Assembly: GCA_020850915.1 (NCBI GenBank)
Contig: JADZDV010000554.1
Location: 1 to 12,789, forward strand
From: Chloroflexota bacterium
Lineage (GTDB): Bacteria > Chloroflexota > UBA6077 > JADZDV01
Reading direction: 5' to 3'
DNA: 12,789 nt
Positions within the stretch are counted from its first letter, which is position 1; each line of letters begins with the position of its first letter. The position numbers were made by a program, and so were the translations under genes. The notes below the pieces were generated by a model. The model was not told where the DNA came from, made no database searches, and worked only from the letters and a program-made list of their open reading frames with translations. Shown piece by piece: positions 6,606-12,542 of the stretch.

Positions 6606-7655
6606 TTGCCCCGTCACAGCCGCGTACGCAGCGCCGAAACGGCTCGGACAGCGACCGCGCTCGCGTCGCCACTGCTCCGTAAGCGAAACGCCGGTCGACC
6701 GGTGCTTTCCTGGCAACGTATCTGGGCCGGCCTGGCCTGCGTCCTCGTGATCGCGATGCTCCTGACGACGGCGTGGCGCCTGGCAAACGTGGGACTGGAG
6801 ACGCTCAACCAGTCGCGGTACCAGCGTCCCAGCCTCGCCGAGCTACCACCCGTGCCAATGCCTCAGGCCCACGAGGACGCGGGCCTCGAATCAGCCGTGC
6901 GCCAGGTCGGCCTGCCAAGCGGGACCATCGCTCTCTCAGTACGCAACCTGACCACTGGCGCGACCGCCTCGCAGAACGGCGCCCGGACGTTTCACGCCGC
7001 GAGCCTGGCGAAGCTCCCGATCCTGGTGGAGGTCTACCGCCAGCACCGGTTGCGGCAATTCAACTGGGACGATCAGCTCACGGTCACCCGGGAAGACTGG
7101 GCGGACGGGTCTGGCGTGCTCCAAGCTCGCGTGGGCGACAGCCTCAAGATTCGCGAGCTCGTACAGCTTCTGATCGAGCATAGCGACAACATCGCGGCTA
7201 ATATGCTGCTCAACCTGGTTGGCGCCGCGAAGGTCAATCAGACGGTGGAGTCCATGGGACTCCGCCAGACTCGGGTCCCCGCTCGCGGCGAGAATGCGAT
7301 CCCGACCACCAGCGCGGACGACATGGCGTTGCTGCTCGCGACAGTCGCGGATGGCAAGCTGATCGATCCTGCAACGTCCGAGGAGATCGTCGGGCTGCTC
7401 GAGATGAAGCAGGATCAATCCTGGCTTGCGGCTGGCATACCGTGGTGGGCGAAGCTGGCGCACAAGTGGGGCGACGTACCAAACAGCCGGCACGACGCGG
7501 GCATCGTCTTCACCCCGCACAACCGCTACGCGCTGGCCGTGCTCACCGAGGGCGACAACGCAAACCTCGCGGCCGAGCGCATCGGGCTGGCCAGCAAGCT
7601 CGTATTTGACTACTTTGAGAACGGAGCCCAGCTCCGAGCGCCGGCTGCTCAATAA
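6606..7655 (+). CDS. membrane-anchored serine hydrolase, class A beta-lactamase/PBP fold
   Basis: A 349-residue protein with a TTG start at 6606; GGAG at 6597-6600 supports it. It has a basic cytoplasmic N-terminus, one membrane helix (about 39-58), then a beta-lactamase2-type domain from about residue 93. Catalytic motifs are in order: SLAK (Ser133, Lys136), SDN (193-195) and KWG (287-289) in place of KTG. The 60-residue gap from SxxK to SDN is exactly that of class A enzymes. Glu229 falls where Glu166 should be, but is followed directly by Asn230, and the omega loop is about ten residues short. This family includes beta-lactamases and PBP-like cell-wall enzymes. The membrane anchor, short omega loop and LysM neighbour suggest a peptidoglycan-directed role rather than antibiotic resistance, which is inference. 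It is convergent with the response regulator gene, separated by only six bases. Confidence 0.85.
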   Translation: MPRHSRVRSAETARTATALASPLLRKRNAGRPVLSWQRIWAGLACVLVIAMLLTTAWRLANVGLETLNQSRYQRPSLAELPPVPMPQAHEDAGLESAVRQVGLPSGTIALSVRNLTTGATASQNGARTFHAASLAKLPILVEVYRQHRLRQFNWDDQLTVTREDWADGSGVLQARVGDSLKIRELVQLLIEHSDNIAANMLLNLVGAAKVNQTVESMGLRQTRVPARGENAIPTTSADDMALLLATVADGKLIDPATSEEIVGLLEMKQDQSWLAAGIPWWAKLAHKWGDVPNSRHDAGIVFTPHNRYALAVLTEGDNANLAAERIGLASKLVFDYFENGAQLRAPAAQ

Positions 7656-7661
7656 AGCTAG

Positions 7662-8108
7662 TCAGACGTACGGATTGCCCACCGTCGCCTGAATGATATC
7701 CAGCACCTCGGTGACGTCGAACGGCTTGCCGAGCAGGTACGCCACCTTCCTCCGCATACCGGCTGGCAGGATCTGAGTGAACGCCGAGACGACGACAATC
7801 GGGATCTCCCGAGTCTCCGGGTCGCTCTTCAGGCGTTCCAGGACCGCGTGTCCGTCCACCGTTGGAAGCGCGAGATCCAGCGTAATCAGGTGCGGCTTCA
7901 ACCGCTTCGCCATGCGAATCGCGCTGGCCCCATCGTACGCTGGCTCAGCCTGATACCCTCGATCGCGAAGAAGCTCCACCAGCAAGGAGCTGACCGCCTC
8001 GTCGTCCTCGACTACCAGCACGAGTCGATCGGCTCTCGGATTGGGCGTCACACGCGGCGGGTCGTCATGGAACGACAGCTCAGAGCGGCTTTCGGATGAT
8101 CGTGCCAT
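7662..8108 (-). CDS. stand-alone REC-domain response regulator
   Basis: 148 residues: an N-terminal polar tail (1-27) followed by one receiver domain and no output domain. The phosphorylation machinery is complete: acidic pair Glu34/Asp35 (VVEDDE), phospho-acceptor Asp78 (LITLDLALP), Ser108 switch residue (VVVSAF) and Lys128 (GKPFD). It would be phosphorylated by a histidine kinase and act by protein-protein contact, as CheY/Spo0F/DivK-like proteins do; no kinase is in the window. ATG at 8108 has GGAGGG just upstream (complement of 8112-8117). A good promoter lies at 8124-8152. It is convergent with the serine hydrolase gene. Confidence 0.93.
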   Translation of the reverse strand: MARSSESRSELSFHDDPPRVTPNPRADRLVLVVEDDEAVSSLLVELLRDRGYQAEPAYDGASAIRMAKRLKPHLITLDLALPTVDGHAVLERLKSDPETREIPIVVVSAFTQILPAGMRRKVAYLLGKPFDVTEVLDIIQATVGNPYV

Positions 8109-8123
8109 TCGCCCTCCGCGAGC

Positions 8124-8152
8124 ATTATCTCACCCGCCTGTGCCAGTGTAAA
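8124..8152 (-). promoter_or_regulatory. sigma70-type promoter for the response regulator gene
   Basis: On the minus strand: TTTACA (complement of 8147-8152), a 17-nt spacer, then GATAAT (complement of 8124-8129), each 5 of 6 to consensus. The predicted start is near 8117, right at the Shine-Dalgarno motif, so the leader would be very short. Confidence 0.6.
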
Positions 8153-8257
8153 CCAGTTCGCTGTGGCGTGAGCTCCCCGGGATCAGCGCGTCCACAGGAC
8201 CGCGGCGCGGGTTGCACTTCGATCCAGATGGCCGCGGGTCACCTGCCTGGCCGTCTG

Positions 8258-8307
8258 GCTCTCGGGCAGCAGGCCTGGCTGGAGCGCGGGGCCTGCTGCC
8301 CGAGAGC
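8258..8307. repeat. 18-bp perfect-stem inverted repeat
   Basis: GCTCTCGGGCAGCAGGCC (8258-8275) is the exact reverse complement of 8290-8307, with a 14-nt loop. There is no T-run on either side, and it is far from the end of the minus-strand gene at 8629. It could be a factor-dependent terminator, a dispersed palindromic element, or a small structured RNA. Confidence 0.7.
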
Positions 8308-8628
8308 GGTGCGACGTCGGACCGGGCGGCCAGAGGCCGAAGCGGCCGCGCGAGCGTCCCCGCTGGATCCTTTGCCGCTCACACGATTTCGTCCCCTCTG
8401 CACTTCGCGTTTGGTCCGCTGGTCCAGGACACTGTATTCGCCCGCCGTCACCAACGGGGTTGACCTGAGTAAACGGCCAGTTACGCCAGGCTGGGGTCGT
8501 CCTCGCTTGACGCCATTGGCCTGGCAGTCCGTGAGACCACGATAGCATCCGCGTCGCGTCCTGGCGCACCGCGCCCACCGGAACATCCCGTGCAGCCTGC
8601 TATCGCGGCGCTCGGGACATTCAGCCGG

Positions 8629-8982
8629 TTACTCGGTCGCCCGGAGAAAGACGCCGCGCTCGTCCTGGTCCAGCACCACGTTGAGACCGACGCCTTCGAG
8701 CGCATCGACGAAGGCTGAGAAGCCTGGGTGGTCGCTCCGAATCAGCTCCTTCGGACCGTCGTCGTCCGTGATGACGTCCACCCCAGGCCGAATGATCACG
8801 GCGTGAAGGTCTTCCTCAATCGTGTAGTCGTCGGTGTAATCGAACTGTCCACCTGGCCGGATGGTGGCCTTGTTCTGCTCTCGGCCCGCCACCAGAGCCC
8901 GCTCAACCCGCTCTCGTAGACTCACGAGCAACTCCCTCATCCCAGGTTTGGCTGCGCGCTTTATAGCTAGTCTCGGCGCCAT
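8629..8982 (-). CDS. small conserved-looking hypothetical protein
   Basis: 117 residues from ATG 8982, with a weak GGGGAAG upstream. An in-frame ATG at 8940 (103 residues) is the alternative start; it has no Shine-Dalgarno motif but a TATAAA about 20 bp ahead. The body looks genuinely coding: a basic amphipathic helix (RELLVSLRERVERALVAG), a Tyr/Asp-rich stretch (QFDYTDDYTIEED), beta-strand-like HAVIIRPGVDVI, and an acidic C-terminus with FSAFVDALEGVGLNVVLDQDERG. It has no membrane segment, signal peptide or known motif that I recognise. It lies 71 bp downstream of the SDR gene on the same strand, so the two may be co-transcribed. Function unknown. Confidence 0.7.
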   Translation of the reverse strand: MAPRLAIKRAAKPGMRELLVSLRERVERALVAGREQNKATIRPGGQFDYTDDYTIEEDLHAVIIRPGVDVITDDDGPKELIRSDHPGFSAFVDALEGVGLNVVLDQDERGVFLRATE

Positions 8983-8995
8983 TGACGGTGACTTC

Positions 8996-9022
8996 CCCGC
9001 GGGACCGCGGTCCGGTCGGGGA
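8996..9022. repeat. GC-rich palindrome between SDR and hypothetical gene
   Basis: GGACCGCGGTCC (9002-9013) is a perfect 12-bp palindrome, flanked by CCCCG (from about 8996) and CGGGG (about 9018-9022), which can extend it. It lies in the 71-bp spacer between two same-strand genes, so it may be a partial terminator or an operator. Confidence 0.4.
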
Positions 9023-9053
9023 TGTCTGGTGACGAAAGAACCGGACGATGCTG

Positions 9054-9818
9054 CTACTGGATCGTCCAGCCACCATCAACGAGCACAAGCTGCCCAGTCA
9101 CCATGTCTGAGGCCGGACTGCTCAGGTACACCACTGCGCCGGCTACGTCTTCCGGGGTGCAGAACCGACCGGCCGGAATCCTGGCCAGGAGATCCTGGGA
9201 CCACGCCTCCTCCGTCCACAACGCACGTGCTCCACCAGTCTCGGTTGCCGCTGGTCCGACCGCGTTCACCTGAACGTTGTACGGCGCCAGATCGAGGGCG
9301 AGCGCGCGAGTCAGCAGCAGCACCCCTCCCTTGCTCGCGCAGTAGGGCGAGCGGTCTCTCGCGCCGACCACCGAGTAGGTCGATCCCATCATGACGATCT
9401 TTCCGCTGCCGCGCCCCACCATGCCGTGTGCCACGGCCTGGGCGCAGAAGAAGGGACCCTTGAGGTTCGTGTCTATGACCCGATCCCAGGTGGCCTCAGT
9501 GACCTCGAACAGGCCACCAGGCGCCATCGCCCCAGCGTTGTTCACCAGGATGTCGATGCGTCCGAAGGTGTCCTCGCACCATTGCACCATGCCCTGGACC
9601 TCCGCCACCCGGCTAACATCTGAGACGAAGACCTCCGCCCGACGCCCCCGTTCACGGAGCTGCTGGGCGAGCGTTTCCAGCTCGGACCGGGTCCGGCTCG
9701 CAAGCGCCAGATCTGCGCCTGCTTCGGCCATGGCGAGGGCCACGGCTCGCCCGATGCCACGCCCAGCGCCGGTCACCAATGCTATCTTGCCGTCTAGGTC
9801 AAGGCCAGCGAAGGCCAT
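9054..9818 (-). CDS. short-chain dehydrogenase/reductase (classical SDR)
   Basis: An NAD(P)(H)-dependent oxidoreductase of 254 residues, the usual classical SDR length. I placed the start at ATG 9818 because AGGGAG lies five bases upstream; an in-frame start 51 bases further out would add a non-homologous Ala/Ser tail. Motifs: TGAGRGIG (16-23) for cofactor; SRTRSE (41-46) with Arg42 after beta-2, hinting at NADP(H); NNAG (93-96); and the catalytic tetrad Asn118, Ser146, Tyr159, Lys163 (YCASK). The C-terminal dimer segment is LVDGGW. The substrate is unknown. It is divergent from the amidohydrolase gene, so the two may act in one catabolic route. The small gene at 8629-8982 may be in its operon. 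Confidence 0.92.
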   Translation of the reverse strand: MAFAGLDLDGKIALVTGAGRGIGRAVALAMAEAGADLALASRTRSELETLAQQLRERGRRAEVFVSDVSRVAEVQGMVQWCEDTFGRIDILVNNAGAMAPGGLFEVTEATWDRVIDTNLKGPFFCAQAVAHGMVGRGSGKIVMMGSTYSVVGARDRSPYCASKGGVLLLTRALALDLAPYNVQVNAVGPAATETGGARALWTEEAWSQDLLARIPAGRFCTPEDVAGAVVYLSSPASDMVTGQLVLVDGGWTIQ

Positions 9819-10284
9819 TTTCACTCCCTGGCGGCTTGACGCCGCGGCCAACCCGAGCGCTGGCGCCAATCAGCCACCTGCATGATCTGAGCGAGCCAGC
9901 AGCCGCGGTTGCTTTACGGGCTCTAGTCCCCAGGCTCCTCGCCGTAGGACTCCTGGCTCGCGCTATCGTACAGCAGTCGCCCGGTTCGTGTGTCTCGTTA
10001 GCCCCTCCGGGATGTGACCGAAAGATGCCGCGGGTGGGCCGGTGGGCGGAGATCCTGCCCTGGAAAGGGCAGGATGCGCCGGCCGGCATTACTGCCCGGG
10101 CCAGGTTGGCAGCACGTCCAACACGACGACGTCACCACGTCTCGGGCAGGCGTGTTCCCGAAGTCGTCAGGTTCTGGCACCACGCCCGGAGTGATCTCAT
10201 TCCGCTGTTGGCAGAGACCACCCTTCGCGCGTCCCGGCGGAACGGGTAGCATGGGTACACTGTGATCGAAGCGAGGTGACCACC
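9819..10284. other. divergent intergenic region between SDR and amidohydrolase
   Basis: About 465 bp with no convincing gene. It holds two secondary-structure candidates. GCGAGCCAG (9891-9899) and CTGGCTCGC (9953-9961) bracket an inner AGTCC/GGACT pair (9925-9929/9947-9951). A compact hairpin lies at 10052-10075. No promoter for either flanking gene is clear; a TACACT at 10256-10261 is a weak -10 candidate for the amidohydrolase. Confidence 0.45.
10052..10075. repeat. 10-bp stem hairpin with GGAA tetraloop
   Basis: ATCCTGCCCT (10052-10061) pairs perfectly with AGGGCAGGAT (10066-10075) across GGAA, a GNRA-type loop on the plus strand. No T-tract follows. It lies about 210 bp upstream of the amidohydrolase start. 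Confidence 0.6.
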
Positions 10285-11250
10285 ATGCCGAGTCGTCCGC
10301 CGGTCGTTGACGTACACCATCACTGGGTTCCCCAGGCTCACATCAACACGATCGAACGGTTCCTCCGCGAGGGCGAGTCGCTGGCACGCGAGGGCGGAAT
10401 CCTGAAGATCCTCTGCAATGGCCAGCAGGTCCACATGTTTGACGAGCAGAGCGTCGGCCGGATGGAGGCGCACCTCGCGGACATGGACGCCGCCGGTGTA
10501 GACGTGGCGATCTGGTCGCTTGCCATCTGGCTGGAGTGGCTGGACCTGGCCTCCGCGCGCGAGGCGAACGATGACATGGCTGAGATCCAGCGTCGGAGCA
10601 ATGGACGGGTTGTCGGCCTGGCGCACGTGCCGCCATTCGAGGAGGGGTCCATCCAGGAGCTGGAGCGCTGTGTTCGAGAGCTGGGCCTGCGAGGCGTGAA
10701 CCTGACGACGCACTGGCGGGGCGTCTACCCGGACAACCCCCTCATTCGGCCATATTTCCGGAAGATCGCGGAGCTGGACGTCCCGGTGGTCTTCCACGCC
10801 GCCGCCATCGCCGGCGCCTTCCCCCAGATCGACTCAGATGGGACCCAGTTCGGCCGGGTCATGGACATGACGTATATCGTCGTTCGTCTGCTCCTCGGCG
10901 GGCTGCTCGAGGAGCTCCCAACGCTGCGGGTGATCGTTCCGCAGATGGGTGGCAGCTTCTGGGCGATCAAGCGTCGCATCGGCCTGGGCATCTGGGAAAA
11001 TGCTCTCACTCGCAAGGCGCACCTGCTGGAGCGCATCTGGTTCGATACCGCGCCGGGTGTCTGGGAGGGGGGCGAAGTGGACTTCGCGATCCGAAACCTC
11101 GGCCCCGACCGGATGATGCTGGGGAGCGACTACCCGGTCCACAAGGATTGGATGGCGCGCTGCGTGCAGAACGTCCGCGGCGCCCAGGTCTCGCAGGCGG
11201 AGCGAGAAGCGGTGCTGGGCGGCAACGCGGCGGCGCTGTTTGGGCTGTAG
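10285..11250 (+). CDS. amidohydrolase_2 / ACMSD-like metal-dependent hydrolase
   Basis: A 321-residue TIM-barrel enzyme of the amidohydrolase_2 family (ACMSD and related decarboxylases). I chose ATG 10285 because GAGGTG (10273-10278) is ideally spaced; GTG 10276 would overlap it. Metal-ligand motifs are present: VDVHHHW near the N-terminus (His11, His13), VVFHAA (His171) and LGSDYP (Asp282). The spacing matches ACMSD (His9/His11/His177/Asp294 in the Pseudomonas enzyme). The position of its catalytic His228 (HxGG) is Gln220 here, in VIVPQMGG. The likely role is decarboxylation or hydrolysis of a small carboxylated or cyclic substrate; which one is unknown. It is divergent from the SDR, and a hairpin at 11308-11333 follows. 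Confidence 0.88.
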   Translation: MPSRPPVVDVHHHWVPQAHINTIERFLREGESLAREGGILKILCNGQQVHMFDEQSVGRMEAHLADMDAAGVDVAIWSLAIWLEWLDLASAREANDDMAEIQRRSNGRVVGLAHVPPFEEGSIQELERCVRELGLRGVNLTTHWRGVYPDNPLIRPYFRKIAELDVPVVFHAAAIAGAFPQIDSDGTQFGRVMDMTYIVVRLLLGGLLEELPTLRVIVPQMGGSFWAIKRRIGLGIWENALTRKAHLLERIWFDTAPGVWEGGEVDFAIRNLGPDRMMLGSDYPVHKDWMARCVQNVRGAQVSQAEREAVLGGNAAALFGL

Positions 11251-11307
11251 CGGCGCGGCGCGGGCTGCTGGGGCTCCATCACCCACCCCACGCCGGGGCA
11301 ACACAAG

Positions 11308-11333
11308 GCCCCAATTCAAGTGTGAATCGGGGC
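11308..11333. terminator. terminator-like hairpin between amidohydrolase and tRNA fragment
   Basis: GCCCCAATTCA (11308-11318) and TGAATCGGGGC (11323-11333) form an 11-bp stem with one mismatch and a 4-nt loop. Read on the minus strand it comes five bases after the tRNA end and is followed by CTTGTGTTG, a weak U-rich tail. It could end both the tRNA and the amidohydrolase transcripts. Confidence 0.55.
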
Positions 11334-11337
11334 TGCC

Positions 11338-11392
11338 GGTGCCGAAGAGGGGATTCGAACCCCTACGGGTTTTACCCCAACGGTTTTTGAGA
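11338..11392 (-). other. att site: displaced 3' part of tRNA-Leu(CAA)
   Basis: On the minus strand, an anticodon loop CTCAAAA (complement of 11385-11391, anticodon CAA) is followed by the 3' anticodon strand ACCGT. Then come a long class II variable arm (GGGG-TAAAA-CCC), a perfect T-arm AGGGGTTCGAATCCCCT (11348-11364), the acceptor strand CTTCGGC (11341-11347), discriminator A and CC. The next bases to the right (complement of 11392-11396) do not pair with ACCGT beyond one base, and no D-arm or 5' acceptor follows. So only the 3' part of the gene is here. This is the pattern left at the far end of an element integrated by a tyrosine recombinase into a tRNA gene. Confidence 0.75.
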
Positions 11393-11503
11393 TCGACCCG
11401 TTCGTTCCAGAGACGTCCACAACTGCCCACTTTCGTCCGTTTCAGGGAAGAACGGGAAGGATAACTCTGTACTCGTCCCCGCTCGTCCAGCAGCGTCCAT
11501 GCT

Positions 11504-11539
11504 GATTGGGGTCAAGATTGGGGTCAAGATTGGGGTCAC
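11504..11539. repeat. three tandem 12-bp direct repeats near the att site
   Basis: GATTGGGGTCAA occurs at 11504-11515 and 11516-11527, and GATTGGGGTCAC at 11528-11539. They lie about 115-150 bp inside the predicted att core. Nearby imperfect repeats (CGTTCCAGAGACGTCC at 11401-11416, CTCGTCCAGCAGCGTCC at 11482-11498) add to the impression of recombinase arm-type or excisionase sites. No gene is called in 11393-11643. Confidence 0.65.
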
Positions 11540-11643
11540 ATCGGGGGGTCAGGGGCGCCCCCACGAAGGCGCCCGCCGTTCCGCTCAGACGCCGCTCAGA
11601 CGCACTACGGCGCGATTCTGGCGGGGTTCCCCTGTGGGTGGGG

Positions 11644-11898
11644 CTACTCGTACCCAGCGCTGCGCCGGGCCGCCAGGGCCGAGGCCTGTGCCTCGCTGCA
11701 TCGATCCCCGATCTGCGTCCGCTTGTAGTGCGCCTTCGCGATCTCCAGGCCGTCGATGATGTTGTCAACGTCGTCTTCGGCCAAGCGCCGCACCGCCGGG
11801 CTCGTGTCGGGGCGCTCGATCAAGCGGAGCAGCCGCCGCGCCTGCGAGTACTTTTCGTACAGACGGGGGTTATCATCGAACCAATGTCGTTCAGACAT
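11644..11898 (-). CDS. small hypothetical phage-element protein
   Basis: 84 residues from ATG 11898, with GAGGT seven bases upstream inside the end of the protease gene. The gap to the protease stop is five bases, so the two are probably co-translated. It is a charged, helix-rich soluble protein (WFDDNPRLYEKYSQARRLLRL, split by ERPDTSP, then VRRLAEDDVDNIIDGLEIAKAHY). It has no membrane segment or known motif. It is the last gene before the att region. Head-assembly accessory factor or small regulator are both possible; I do not recognise it. Confidence 0.65.
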   Translation of the reverse strand: MSERHWFDDNPRLYEKYSQARRLLRLIERPDTSPAVRRLAEDDVDNIIDGLEIAKAHYKRTQIGDRCSEAQASALAARRSAGYE

Positions 11899-11903
11899 GG
11901 GAA

Positions 11904-12542
11904 CTACCTCAGGAGCGCGAGCAACCGCGGCCGGCTGTTCGCGAGTCGTGGCCCGGCGAACGCCGACGCCAAGGTCGGAGAGTTGGGGCCGGCCGTCCGG
12001 CCGCCCGTCCGGCCGGACCAGTTGAGGTACTGCTCACGAATGCTGAAGAGCACGTCGCGGCGCTCGACGCGGTCATCCACGAGGCGCACGGTCGCCCGCG
12101 GGAAGTTGCCCGCGGGCGCGATACACACATCATCGAGTTGCTCGAACCGCTCGATCTCACAGACCAGCTCGCCATCGATGCGCCGCCAGTGCTGGCAGGC
12201 GGGACTTAACAGGTATCGCATGCTCGACGCGGTCATCCGTTCGGCCTGCATGTCCAGGAGCGCTTGCCGCGCCATCGCATCGGAACGGATCCGCGCGGCG
12301 AACCACAAACCGACCGCGTCCTCGCCCAGCACCAAGCTGCCGTCATCCGTCGAGGCGAACATCCGTCTATCGTCGTGCCCGACATTGGCGGTCACGTGGC
12401 CGTAGCCGCGCGCTACGCGCTCCAGGGCGTGCGAGAACGCCCCAGGCCGCACGAGAGCGCGGTAGGCGCCCCGTGACGGGTCGGTCTTGGGGTGCGAGAG
12501 CGTATGGAACACGCTGGCGTAGCCGACGACGCGCACCTTCAT
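11904..12542 (-). CDS. HK97-family prohead protease
   Basis: A 212-residue phage maturation protease that would cleave scaffold and capsid proteins inside the prohead. I chose ATG 12542 because it overlaps the upstream stop as ATGA (translational coupling) and starts the family's opening motif VVGYASVF (5-12); a longer in-frame extension is Arg-rich shadow. Other family marks: RPGAF (32-36); His56 in NVGHDD, the likely catalytic His; a GSLVLGEDAVGLWF strand (68-81); and the catalytic serine region MTASSMRY (Ser106 or Ser107). The C-terminal 40 residues are Gly/Pro/Arg-rich and may be a pro-region. In HK97-type phages the major capsid gene normally follows, but here only an 84-residue gene and the att region do. 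Confidence 0.85.
   Translation of the reverse strand: MKVRVVGYASVFHTLSHPKTDPSRGAYRALVRPGAFSHALERVARGYGHVTANVGHDDRRMFASTDDGSLVLGEDAVGLWFAARIRSDAMARQALLDMQAERMTASSMRYLLSPACQHWRRIDGELVCEIERFEQLDDVCIAPAGNFPRATVRLVDDRVERRDVLFSIREQYLNWSGRTGGRTAGPNSPTLASAFAGPRLANSRPRLLALLR

Larger units (their letters stand above)
8109..8628. other. 520-bp gap without a gene
   Basis: The left edge holds the response-regulator promoter, and 8258-8307 is a strong hairpin. Open frames here are Arg/Pro/Gly-rich shadows without plausible starts, so I call no gene. Confidence 0.5.

Noticed and set aside
6606..7655. Calling the serine hydrolase an antibiotic-resistance beta-lactamase
   Set aside because: Membrane anchor, contracted omega loop and KWG motif make a resistance role unsupported from sequence alone.
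8096..8586. Several open frames in the gap after the response regulator
   Set aside because: No plausible starts or protein character on either strand; the hairpin is the only real structure.
11338..11392. A complete tRNA gene
   Set aside because: The 5' anticodon strand, D-arm and 5' acceptor strand are missing; only the 3' part can be folded.
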